33,638 nt of DNA, taken from a candidate division WOR-1 bacterium RIFOXYB2_FULL_42_35 (GTDB taxonomy: Bacteria; Margulisbacteria; WOR-1; O2-12-FULL-45-9). Position 1 is the first letter of the stretch. The number at the start of each line of letters is the position of its first letter. The notes under the pieces were generated by a model. That model saw nothing but the letters and a program-made list of their open reading frames with translations. It did no database searches and was not told the origin of the DNA. The stretch lies in contig MEUC01000022.1 in assembly GCA_001771545.1 (NCBI GenBank), positions 49,850 to 83,487 on the forward strand, written 5' to 3'. Shown in pieces: positions 11,301 to 17,984 of this stretch. The position numbers and the translations under genes were made by a program.

Positions 11301-13341
11301 CACTAAAGAAGCTGACCTGAATATTTCTATAGATACATTAGATCCAACTATAGAAGTGACTAGCCCCGGCAGTGGGACAGAAGTATCCTTGCAAACAATT
11401 GAAGTAGTGGCCACAGATCCGCCGGCTAATGATACTAAAACTTTTTCCGGGGTAGACAGTGTCAAGATATCAATGACAGAAAAGGTTAGTGGTAATTGGC
11501 TGGATGTTAACTTTACTAAAGGTATTGCAGGGTCAAAAGTTGCTGCTGCGGATAAATATATATATGCAACCACCACGGTTAAGAACAAAGGTGATGCCAA
11601 TGGCAAGAAGAAATTTACAGCCACACTGCCAAAGATACTTAAACCAACCACGGCCACGGACTATCGCATTTATATCACAGCTTCTGACGAGGCAGAAAAT
11701 GAAGGTTCTTATGGCACAAATTTGTCCCCATATTATGAGCTAACGCTTGATCCAAGTGCAGGTACCAAGCCGAAGATTGATCTAAAAGACGGCAGTGGTG
11801 CAATTTATGATAGTGTTACGGATTGGTATCGTACTTCCTCAAAATGGAATCAATATGTTTCCTTTTATTTAGAGGCAGAAGAGCAGGGGACAGGCCAAGG
11901 GATTGGCCAGATAGTTCTAACTACTAAGGAAGCTGCAGCTAAGGCAGTCGTAACTAGTTATCCCTATACTTCTAATAATCCTAAAAGAACAGAGAGTTTT
12001 AACTTATATGACGGCAAGTATAGTGTAAGTTACTATGCTACTAGTTATAAAAATACGAAGGTTCAGAGTGATATAGGGACTAAATCAATTAATGTTGATA
12101 CCGGGAAACCGACCATTAAGGTCTCTTATCCGCCAAGCGATGACAAAAATCCTGAATTCTTGATCGATAAAATCACTTTTGAAGCTACTGATGCTCTTTC
12201 TGGTGTTAGGTCGGTAGAAGTTAAGGTTTATCAGTATAAGCATCCTAGTCAAGAATTGTATTATGATGGCAAGGGCAATTGGGTTGCCGATGATGGTAAA
12301 AACACCTTACCGGTGCTTAAAGCAAAATTGGTTAGTGGCAATGCTTGGGAGTTATCCTTAGTTAAACCCATAGAAGAAACAAAGGATTTTGATATTTATG
12401 CTACCGCCATAGATTATGCCGGCAATCAGGAGACCGCTAAAGAATATACCATTAGCGTTGATTCCAGCCAAAAGCCAGTTACACCCGAAGTGACTATTGC
12501 CTTGGATTCAGGGGCTGTCAAATTAAGCTGGCCTAAGATTAAAGGGGCGGCAAAATATAATATTTCCCGGGCAACAAATATCCCTAATGAGGCCAGTTAT
12601 TATAAATTCCTTAGTCCTGTGACAGATGATGGCAGTGCCAGCTATAGCTATTCTGATAGTGCAGTGGTTGGCACGACTGATAATTATTTCTACATTGTCA
12701 AGGCAGAGAGCAAAAATACTGTTTCTTCGGATGCATCCAACAAAGTTGGGATTATTAATTACAAGCTAATTCGTGGTGAAAACTGGATTGCTATCCCGCT
12801 AAAAAATGCCAGTTTAACAACAACAAATAAGCAGTTAACCGCTAAGCAGTTGGGTGATCTGATGGTGTTTGATATTACGAGCCCAACTGTTATGGATTTC
12901 ATCAAAAAAGGGAAAACTCCCCTTACCCACTATTACAAAGGTTCAGCCGATTATAACCTGGACTATGGCAATTGTTATCAGGTTGGACTCTTTACTAAAG
13001 TGCCTGGCTACACAAAATATTTCTCTTTAGTCGGTGATCTGCCCGAGGTTGAAAAGGCACTCTTTACCTTGCTGCCGTCTCCTGTTAAAAATTATATCTA
13101 TTTGCCGTTGTCGAAGATAAAAGATGTTAAGGTTGTTAGCGATCTTTATGGTAAGAGTAATCTTAGCCTATTATCACTTGATACAATTAGCTTAATCAAG
13201 GCGGGGGATCCAACGGCTGATACCTCAACTTGTAAATATATAGTTGATGGACTTCCCGGGCAGACAGATTTTATCATTCCTCGGTATCCTGACTGTTATA
13301 AAATAGAGACAACCAAAACCGGTTCTCCGACCTGGCCTTAA
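5308..13341 (+). CDS. Giant (2,677 aa) exported multidomain surface protein with glycine-rich core
   Basis: A signal peptide is evident (KIKKNQLGLMVLLLAFIFSL, then a Ser-rich stretch). Domains in order, by approximate residue: helical segment 35-115; putative-Ig (He_PIG-like) domains at 128-211, 227-313, 428-516 and 519-608, recognisable by SGGEQPYTW / LSGTPNVAGTYTI signatures; helical spacers at 317-418 and 620-750; a beta-rich region from about 805; glycine-rich tracts at 886-915 and 1112-1270, including nine consecutive Gly; then a long series of Ig-like domains, each introduced by D-x-x-x-P-x-(V/I) joints (DNTAPGQP, DVSSPEV, DLTPPVV, DTLDPTI, DTGKPTI); an Fn3-like domain near 2390-2480; and a C-terminal region beginning GENWIAIPL. 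No FlgD-like sorting domain is present, unlike its neighbours. AAGGAG precedes the start. It is probably a cell-surface adhesin, sheath or matrix protein; the precise role is unknown. Confidence 0.85.
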   Translation: MFKIKKNQLGLMVLLLAFIFSLSFSSVNSQTRSVNSLEQARTELTSIEARIKAVEAKTQDPEILTGLRSVKEDLSSAKTFADTLRTPTDDDLTYLQGSFDYITENLLAYESMVGISRTDSPISDLSDQLVILTDNNLPAAQVGRYFAQNFQASGGEQPYTWSFVPLPKGLAKQHDNILSGTPNVAGTYTINVTVTDRSGNQVTKNMLLIVNPDGGDNPSPEKVGEFKILTYRISNWGAVGRRFKTELQAIGASTPYRWQVVEGSFPAGLKITNREDSFVLEGVPTRSGKYIFTVNVTDSNDQIVTKQVQIVIEPTEVKELKRVLWFLSQVNDETFNKIAAKFVEHLKTPEEQMAMQKKLAALKVRIEKLLVAVAERGGIDNLTKETLLALKEQIFAVKYDYKNTLIYLQEASGDYKFERADTHLVSRPLEIVGLGNFNYCVIGQEYQAALLANGGNPLFSWSLVGDRRLPSGLTLTPDGKISGVVENIEPKIYWVEVKVVDTYGEVAKKQISFIVNEPLQIVADDVVSITAGQPFSLQLKDKGGLPPHTWSVAGGLPEGATFFKEAGIISGFIPADRGAGSYVINVRAESGANPEIVASQSIILKVDPAPVYHSQADSDIPKVSYNLQEDVQRLISLLSALKESSVLQVINRENPEVGLPMRVTQQLRDLQQAINDLPKEGTAFGDQLHSQVRKEIGLIEEILGDVSQYFPNINEGFLTAGPKIIFPKPGLADLLQIMTKIKLTLEKYTPKKPGNYQDPALTGTIVGSAATNIGFHLDKSIAKTKWEEEILAEEILSAVTDEKDKNLVIKKGETLELSGVYWFDSVLIEDGGELAVRPWIAQYKDETEGRFEGRGNLEIHARRFINKGIINAVGRGYMPITVVASGGAAGDEGAAGEYSCTISTGGTGGYGQEGFFNIAVPQQSGYWGKRALKQNKVDPKKLLAGFKPEGTVKDQAEKDVYSALQSQLVIDSSGNINTNLFDGTWDSFDSLMKTKLESMKGPSGQSMYAYAHDIYDGLILWAFYHPAPGGFVGKGGYNCGGHTQYKATGGLAGSWFYGSSQPFQYGDALPSGAGGYGPDLNYIYDSTAKKKFLNTHVYRYDPPLMNDPTAVYMGSAGGASSTSGGGGGGGGGAGSCWDSSADGGAGGKGGQGMVGLPGGAGGGKVIIVATDVLKLDGIIISHGSKGATAISNNSNNGNNGEDGYDNTGQGGQGGFRGVVHPDTQRGFYGEGEQGGIGDDFDGNGGGGGGSSGYQISNLAAGGGGGGISLKVYRDYELNTDTSAGYDYGATLRSDYTKTSSLTIKDNPMSVPESYPVTSWGYPHYDKTGGALRFVYAGDVVRGLSELKTLKKQPGGTLEEYVLPSITIKQPIGGEITSLNQGMDILFEVAGGTAWKQKGEGQLVKIYCWDPGEDKTRDLPHSYKTGGTWRELKTITIKQLSEGFVGSKYTRQFVAQAWDTTYEPKTTSASQEMVKDTQQAQIRIIAFDNNQQYGLRISNLFTIDNTAPGQPYEVALTLDSKKKILDSDGKETWTSDLNPTLTWRAKDNLTEINKVEIAVKKYDGTSYQWKIASFEVDGTIIVGTTVASKDAWLNAFAFSNTYIKKDTVMDNGKLVTSYTGVINPKFRNLEHGRYQVLVRVWDQADNISEPSEGQLYNVDKQGPYIEFLDESGKPTTSTGWYRTLSALVTDESGVADFVVTLDKNQVYQKTLSSPQYTLTVPLGTFDKYLTNGSHTFVGTANDLFVNPNSKTSLVNVDVSSPEVTINFPVNQQKYIDSIKVISIEAIDLPKPPKDKTLSGMNTSKVELQLWRVVSEYMKPDYNEYYDPTATTKWTKVISGSSTVWLTTSSLGSKKYQYALPKADYLTKEAVYWVTVRGYDNAGNFGTATISFEVDLTPPVVNLEVDEVAVSAAKKKQWYTGLIEKAKTSGITLTAPLQAKVSEDVTMECEIIDTVLSSKSPGKFKTTLKAGAMTKDRELWPLHNSEFKFSYTAWDGAGNSTKEADLNISIDTLDPTIEVTSPGSGTEVSLQTIEVVATDPPANDTKTFSGVDSVKISMTEKVSGNWLDVNFTKGIAGSKVAAADKYIYATTTVKNKGDANGKKKFTATLPKILKPTTATDYRIYITASDEAENEGSYGTNLSPYYELTLDPSAGTKPKIDLKDGSGAIYDSVTDWYRTSSKWNQYVSFYLEAEEQGTGQGIGQIVLTTKEAAAKAVVTSYPYTSNNPKRTESFNLYDGKYSVSYYATSYKNTKVQSDIGTKSINVDTGKPTIKVSYPPSDDKNPEFLIDKITFEATDALSGVRSVEVKVYQYKHPSQELYYDGKGNWVADDGKNTLPVLKAKLVSGNAWELSLVKPIEETKDFDIYATAIDYAGNQETAKEYTISVDSSQKPVTPEVTIALDSGAVKLSWPKIKGAAKYNISRATNIPNEASYYKFLSPVTDDGSASYSYSDSAVVGTTDNYFYIVKAESKNTVSSDASNKVGIINYKLIRGENWIAIPLKNASLTTTNKQLTAKQLGDLMVFDITSPTVMDFIKKGKTPLTHYYKGSADYNLDYGNCYQVGLFTKVPGYTKYFSLVGDLPEVEKALFTLLPSPVKNYIYLPLSKIKDVKVVSDLYGKSNLSLLSLDTISLIKAGDPTADTSTCKYIVDGLPGQTDFIIPRYPDCYKIETTKTGSPTWP

Positions 13342-13353
13342 GGAGGTGCTAAA

Positions 13354-15177
13354 GTGAGGAATTTAAATAAAATAAAAAATATAGTTACGGTCACTTTAGG
13401 CCTGCTGTTGTTGTGTTCCACAACTGCCAGAGCGGAAACTTTCTTTGGTCGTGTTTCCGGTTCTCCCGACCTCAAGAGCCTCAATTTTGTCAGCTATGTT
13501 GATAATGACGACAGCTTTATTATTACCGATCAAATCACTAACGGCTATCAGCTGCTGCAAGGGGCTGGTTGGTGGATTATTGATACCGATAGTTTCAGAA
13601 AGGGGCTAACAGCTAAACGTTTTGATATTGATTTTTACAATACCACCAATAAAACTATACAATCAGCTACTCTTGACATCAAAGGACTGCCGGCAGTTTT
13701 AAAGGACATTGACCAGTTAACCACAGCAAGCTTGGGAGTGCCCAAATTAGATACTCCGGCAGTTGGAGACAGTAAGGTTGGCTTAAGCTGGGATGCCAGC
13801 GGCAGTGTCAGTGAGTATAAAGTTTATCGCTCAAGCAGTAACGACGGACGCTATGATCGAATTAGGGATAATTTAAGCTCAACCACGACCAGTTATACCG
13901 ATAGCGGCTTACAAAATGGGGTTGCCTACTATTATACAATTGTTGCAGTGGATAGTAATGGCAATAGGGTGCATTCTAATCTAATCAGCGCTACCCCGCA
14001 AATCCCCGTTGTTGTGCCGGTTGTGAAACTAGAATCTATCGAGCTCAGTCCGCAGAATATTACGGTAAAAGTTGGTGAGAATAAAAACTTCAAACTTAAA
14101 GCCAACTACTCCGATAGCAGCAACAGTTATATTGACAGCGGAGCAACCTGGCAGATCATCGATGCCAGTCCCAAAGATCTGGGGAGTATCAATAACGGGG
14201 TTTTAAAAACTGCTAAAATAGGGACCGGTAAAGTTACTGCTAGTTATGGCGGTAAGACAGCCACAGCATTGCTAACTGTTGTCTCTCCTATTAATAAAGT
14301 GGCTTTTAATTACAAGGCCTACATGGTTGATAAGCAGAGCAAAGGCAAGACAGTTAAGATTAGCCCGGAGATTCTTGATTCAGAAGGGTTGCAGGTAGAT
14401 GCCTCTAAGTATCAAGTTGCGTATAGTGTTACCGGCAAGGAAAATATTATTGATATTAATGGCAATCTCAAACCGGGCAATACAGATGGTCAATTCCTCC
14501 TGACCAGCACTGTCAATGTTGGTGGTAAGGATTATGTTGATACGGCGACAGTATATATTAATGTCAATGATCCGAAGATAACAACTAACATTAAGGAGGG
14601 GCAAACCATTAATCCCAAGCATCCCCTTAAGGTTGAGGCCAGCGATGGTAACGGAATTGCCAGCATTACAGTCAAGGCGGATGGTAAAGAGTTGGCTTCA
14701 AAAGCCGGTGCCTCTGCTTTGGCAGCTGCGTTGGGACAAGAGAAGGTGGTAGCCAGTTTTGTGCCGGATAAAGAGTTAACAGCCGGCTCTCATACAATAG
14801 TTATTGAGGTGAAAGATAGTTTGGGCGGTACGACTAGTGTTTCCTATGGCGGTCTACAAGTTTATGGTGTTGCTGCTGTGACAGGGACACCGATGAATTA
14901 TCCCAATCCCTTTAAGCCCAGTAGTCAGCTGACTACGATAAATTATACTTTGACCCAAGATACCAATGTGAAGTTCTATATATACGATCTTGCCAGACAG
15001 ACGATCTATTCGGCTGATTATGCCGGTGGGACAACCGGTGGTAGTTTGGGAGAAAACGAAATTACCTGGAATGGCCGTGATGCTGCCAACAATCTTGTTG
15101 CTAATGGTGTTTATGTTTACTTTATTACCTTAGATGGTAAGATCTTGGGTTCCGGAGAAATCAGCGTCTACGAGTAA
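13354..15177 (+). CDS. Exported Fn3/Ig protein with FlgD/type IX-like C-terminal domain
   Basis: 607 residues starting at GTG, with AGGAGG overlapping the giant gene's stop region (gap 12 bases), so it is co-transcribed with the giant. A signal peptide ends near TARAETFFG. A unique N-terminal domain follows (about 28-120), then an Fn3-like domain (about 130-220; SEYKVYRSSSNDGRYD, YYYTIVAVDSNGN), a Big-like domain (about 225-310; LESIELSPQNITVKVGENKN), and a ~290-residue C-terminal module. That module contains GTPMNYPNPFKPSSQLTTIN, IYDLARQTIYS and NGVYVYFITLDG, and is the same module as at the end of the protein at 3-3917. A terminator follows and then the second porV-like gene. It is likely cargo recognised through its C-terminus, perhaps displayed with the giant. 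Function inferred from architecture only. Confidence 0.85.
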   Translation: MRNLNKIKNIVTVTLGLLLLCSTTARAETFFGRVSGSPDLKSLNFVSYVDNDDSFIITDQITNGYQLLQGAGWWIIDTDSFRKGLTAKRFDIDFYNTTNKTIQSATLDIKGLPAVLKDIDQLTTASLGVPKLDTPAVGDSKVGLSWDASGSVSEYKVYRSSSNDGRYDRIRDNLSSTTTSYTDSGLQNGVAYYYTIVAVDSNGNRVHSNLISATPQIPVVVPVVKLESIELSPQNITVKVGENKNFKLKANYSDSSNSYIDSGATWQIIDASPKDLGSINNGVLKTAKIGTGKVTASYGGKTATALLTVVSPINKVAFNYKAYMVDKQSKGKTVKISPEILDSEGLQVDASKYQVAYSVTGKENIIDINGNLKPGNTDGQFLLTSTVNVGGKDYVDTATVYINVNDPKITTNIKEGQTINPKHPLKVEASDGNGIASITVKADGKELASKAGASALAAALGQEKVVASFVPDKELTAGSHTIVIEVKDSLGGTTSVSYGGLQVYGVAAVTGTPMNYPNPFKPSSQLTTINYTLTQDTNVKFYIYDLARQTIYSADYAGGTTGGSLGENEITWNGRDAANNLVANGVYVYFITLDGKILGSGEISVYE

Positions 15178-15202
15178 CTATATTCAAATTATCTCGACTA
15201 TA

Positions 15203-15235
15203 AAAGCAGAGCCCCCAGGGTTTTGCTTTACTTTT
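15203..15235 (+). terminator. Intrinsic terminator after the Fn3/Ig protein
   Basis: AAAGCAGAGCCC-CCA-GGGTTTTGCTTT forms a 12-bp stem with two G-T pairs, then ACTTTTT. Confidence 0.75.
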
Positions 15236-15269
15236 TGACACAACTATCTTTTAGCCCTTTTTATATTTT

Positions 15270-15305
15270 CCATGCAAGTTCTCCCTCATTTATTACGATA
15301 TATAT
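15270..15305 (+). promoter_or_regulatory. Bipartite promoter-like element, second copy
   Basis: CCATGCAAGTT (15270-15280) and ATTACGATATATAT (15292-15305), separated by 11 bases, match the element at 3961-3996 in sequence and spacing while the spacer differs. The ~50-base leader that follows has no terminator hairpin, unlike copy 1. It retains GCCATCTGCAA immediately before the ATG. Confidence 0.45.
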
Positions 15306-15357
15306 TATAGAAGGGGCAAGTGGGATAGAGGGCAGCGGAAGGAAACGCCATCTGCAA

Positions 15358-16476
15358 ATGGAAATAAGAAGATTAAAAATCTCGAATAGTAACTTCAAGC
15401 GCCTATACATTATTATAGGGCTAACCCTCTTTTTACTTGTGACTGTTTTCAACTTTCCAGCCTTAGCCGCAAAGTCTGCTTTAGATATTGGGGTGGTTGG
15501 TGTCGGGGCCAGAAACTTGGGGATGGGTAAATCTGGGGTTGCTATCGCTGATGATGCTAACGCTGTTTTTGTTAATCCCGCCGGTTTAGCTGCGCAAAAG
15601 AACTGGACTGCTACTTGTATGTCTACCAAGCTTATGGATCGAGTGGATTATAAGTTGGTTGGTGGCTCATATCGAACTCAATATGGTACTTTAGGGATTG
15701 GTTATATTACTTTAAGCACTCCCGCTGGTTATTTAACTACTAATAAGGCTAGTTTGACTGGAGCGGCTCCAATTAGTTATGGTTCACAGCAATTAGTTTT
15801 ATCCTATGGTAGAAGCTTAAATGAGATCATATCAGGAACTTCTATCCTTGGTGGGTTGGACTTTGGTATTAACTTTAAGCTTTTAGCAAATAATTTTGGT
15901 GGCTACGATGGTTCTGCTTCAGGTACAAGTGTTGATATTGGTTTTATTGCTAAACCAAGGGATAATTTAAGCTTGGGGGTTGCCTTCCAAAATATGTTTG
16001 GATCGGTGAACTGGAACAATGGCTCTAGTGAGGACTTGGAGAGCAAAACCAAGTTAGGGGTGGCTGGTAAATTTTGGGATAACAAATTAACAGTCAGTCT
16101 TGATACTGATATTGTTATTGGCAGATCAAGTCCGATGTTGATTCATACCGGGGCAGAGTGGACCCCCTTAAGTGTCATTGTGCTTAGGGCCGGACTTGAC
16201 CAGGATCCCCTGGCCAGTTCAGCTATTACGAATCTCACTGCTGGTCTAGGCATCAAATTAGCCGGTTTTTCTTTTGACTATGCTTATCATCAAGACAGCA
16301 AACTTTCCGGTAACTCCAGCCACTACATTTCAATATCTTTTGTTCCAACAATTAATCAAGATGTTTTTGCCAACAAACAGTCAGACAATATCTCTGTTAC
16401 TCAAACTATAACAACAGAACCTTTACGAACAAATGTGAAAGACCAGGACTTTGGGATACTGAGCTATTACAAATAG
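15358..16476 (+). CDS. PorV-like outer-membrane beta-barrel protein (copy 2)
   Basis: 372 residues from the ATG at 15358. The frame is open further upstream, but this start aligns with copy 1 (MEIRRLKISN versus MGTRRFKISG) and lies after the terminator and promoter-like element. GGAAGG at 15337-15342 is a rather distant ribosome-binding site. A hydrophobic signal segment ends near LAAKSA; then come VVGVGARNLGMGKSGVAIAD and NAVFVNPAGLA, the PorV/UPF0164 signature. Identity with copy 1 is high along the whole length (for example FSFDYAYHQDSKLSGNSSHY), so this is a recent duplication or a tandem-cassette paralogue. The likely role is outer-membrane handling of the sorting-domain proteins encoded just upstream. 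Confidence 0.8.
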   Translation: MEIRRLKISNSNFKRLYIIIGLTLFLLVTVFNFPALAAKSALDIGVVGVGARNLGMGKSGVAIADDANAVFVNPAGLAAQKNWTATCMSTKLMDRVDYKLVGGSYRTQYGTLGIGYITLSTPAGYLTTNKASLTGAAPISYGSQQLVLSYGRSLNEIISGTSILGGLDFGINFKLLANNFGGYDGSASGTSVDIGFIAKPRDNLSLGVAFQNMFGSVNWNNGSSEDLESKTKLGVAGKFWDNKLTVSLDTDIVIGRSSPMLIHTGAEWTPLSVIVLRAGLDQDPLASSAITNLTAGLGIKLAGFSFDYAYHQDSKLSGNSSHYISISFVPTINQDVFANKQSDNISVTQTITTEPLRTNVKDQDFGILSYYK

Positions 16477-16485
16477 ATTAACAAT

Positions 16486-16591
16486 AATGAAAAATGAATA
16501 ATGTGGAATGAAGAATGATGGTGTCGCTACGCGACGGTAATATATAATAATTTTACATTCATTCTACATTTTTAATTCTTCATTTTTCATT
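16486..16591 (+). repeat. Quasi-palindromic low-complexity island
   Basis: AATGAAAAATGAA (16486-16498) is the exact reverse complement of TTCATTTTTCATT (16579-16591). The arms continue imperfectly inward with ATTCTTCATTC-type words, and the centre is GTCGC-TAC-GCGAC (16523-16535). No coding signal. Similar AT-rich inverted islands lie at 18900, 26832 and 31015. Confidence 0.7.
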
Positions 16592-16615
16592 AAACGATAA
16601 GTTAATTAGTTGTTT

Positions 16616-16659
16616 AAAAAGAGGGGGCTTTGTTATTGCAGATGGCGGGCCCTCTTTTT
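16616..16659. terminator. Bidirectional terminator between porV-like copy 2 and hisA
   Basis: AAAAAGAGGG (16616-16625) and CCCTCTTTTT (16650-16659) pair perfectly, giving U-tracts on either strand. The genes on either side converge on it. The loop contains TTGCAGATGGC, the reverse complement of the GCCATCTGCAA word found in both porV-like leaders. Confidence 0.8.
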
Positions 16660-16665
16660 CTTTAT

Positions 16666-17370
16666 CTAGAGGACTTCTTCCAGTTTGACTTTACCTTCGT
16701 AGAGGGCTTTGCCTACAATACAGCCGGCAGCACCAGTCTCTTTGAGTTTAATAATATCTTCTTGAGAAGAGATTCCACCGGCAGCAATAACAGGAATGCT
16801 GACTTCTGAGGCAAAAGCCTTGATGCCCTCAAAATTTGGGCCTTGAAGCATGCCATCGCGGCTAATATCGGTATAGATAAATCTTTTAACCCCTAATTCA
16901 ATGGCTTCTTTGGCCAGGGTTAAAATATCTTTTTTGGTAACTTCTGTCCAGCCGGCTGCAGCAACTTTTCCTGACTTGGCGTCAATTGAAACTGCAATGT
17001 GTTCGCCAAATTCCTGGCAGACTTGTCCCAGTAAATTAGCGTTTTTAATCGCCGTTGTACCAAGGATAACTCGATCTAAACCATATTCAATTAATTCTTT
17101 AATTTGGTCATAATTTCTGATGCCGCCGCCAGCTTGTATAGGCAAATCAAATTCTTTGATGATCTGTTTGAGAATATCAATGTTGGCGGGGGTGCCGGTT
17201 TTAGCTCCGTCCAAGTCAACTATGTGTAATCGTTTAGCTCCAAGCTCAAGCCATTTTCTGGCCATAACAATCGGATCATCAGAATAGATTTTACTGGCAT
17301 TGTAACGGCCTTGCGTCAGCCGTACACATTTACCGCCTAGGAGATCAATAGCTGGGATTACTTCAAACAT
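16666..17370 (-). CDS. hisA: Phosphoribosylformimino-5-aminoimidazole carboxamide ribotide isomerase
   Basis: 234 residues, the usual length for HisA, a TIM-barrel enzyme that performs the Amadori rearrangement of ProFAR to PRFAR in histidine synthesis. Visible are the N-terminal PAIDLLGGKCVRLTQG with the catalytic Asp, the phosphate-binding QAGGGIRN and AAGGIS loops, and YTDISRDGMLQGPN with the second catalytic Asp. Its start overlaps the end of hisH by 13 bases, so it is translationally coupled as the last gene of the ROK-hisH-hisA operon. It ends next to a bidirectional terminator. No hisF follows, which is unusual for this order. Confidence 0.95.
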   Translation of the reverse strand: MFEVIPAIDLLGGKCVRLTQGRYNASKIYSDDPIVMARKWLELGAKRLHIVDLDGAKTGTPANIDILKQIIKEFDLPIQAGGGIRNYDQIKELIEYGLDRVILGTTAIKNANLLGQVCQEFGEHIAVSIDAKSGKVAAAGWTEVTKKDILTLAKEAIELGVKRFIYTDISRDGMLQGPNFEGIKAFASEVSIPVIAAGGISSQEDIIKLKETGAAGCIVGKALYEGKVKLEEVL

Positions 17371-17984
17371 AACTTACCAAAATTCTCCAAGATTTTTAAT
17401 CCGACCGGGCCACTTTTTTCCGGATGAAACTGGATCCCAAAAACATTGTTTTTCCACACTGCCGAAGTAAACTCCGGACCGTAATCGGTTGCGGCGGTTA
17501 CAATCATATCATCTTTTGGCTTAACATAAAAGGAATGAGCAAAATAAACCATGTTGCCAGACTCAATTCCCTCAAAAATCGGCGCAGGGTGTTTGATTAA
17601 GAGCCTGTTCCAGCCCATGTGAGGAATGCTTTGATTATCCCAGGGAGTATTGGAAAAGTTGAATTTTACAACCTGACCTTTTAATATCCCTAAACCACGT
17701 TCTTTGCCTTCTTCAGATGATTCAAATAAATGTTGCAGCCCTAAACAAATTCCCAGGAAAGGTTTGTCCATTGCAATTGCTTCCTCAATGGCAGCCTCCA
17801 AACCATGAGCGCGTAATTCTTTTAGGGCGGAGTCAAAAGAGCCAACACCGGGTAAAACAACCCCTTTTGCCGATCGAATAGCTGAAGTATCTTTGCTGAT
17901 TTCTGCAGAGAACCCCAATTTTTCAAAGGCTTTTTGTACGCTGCGAAGGTTACCGGAACCGTAATCAATTATTACTATAGACAT
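17358..17984 (-). CDS. hisH: Imidazole glycerol phosphate synthase, glutamine amidotransferase subunit
   Basis: 208 residues, normal for HisH. The protein is a class I glutamine amidotransferase that supplies ammonia to HisF for imidazole ring closure. The triad is complete: Cys80 in GICLGLQ, and His187 and Glu189 in FHPEKSG. The N-terminus IVIIDYGSGNLRSV and the oxyanion loop LPGVGSF are typical. Its ATG lies within the last 10 bases of the ROK gene, and it overlaps hisA by 13 bases, so all three are one transcript. Its partner HisF is not encoded in the window. Confidence 0.95.
   Translation of the reverse strand: MSIVIIDYGSGNLRSVQKAFEKLGFSAEISKDTSAIRSAKGVVLPGVGSFDSALKELRAHGLEAAIEEAIAMDKPFLGICLGLQHLFESSEEGKERGLGILKGQVVKFNFSNTPWDNQSIPHMGWNRLLIKHPAPIFEGIESGNMVYFAHSFYVKPKDDMIVTAATDYGPEFTSAVWKNNVFGIQFHPEKSGPVGLKILENFGKLCLK

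Noticed and set aside
15223-15357. 45-codon N-terminal extension of the second porV-like protein from a TTG
   Set aside because: The extension runs through the terminator hairpin and the shared promoter-like element, and the paralogue starts at the equivalent of 15358.
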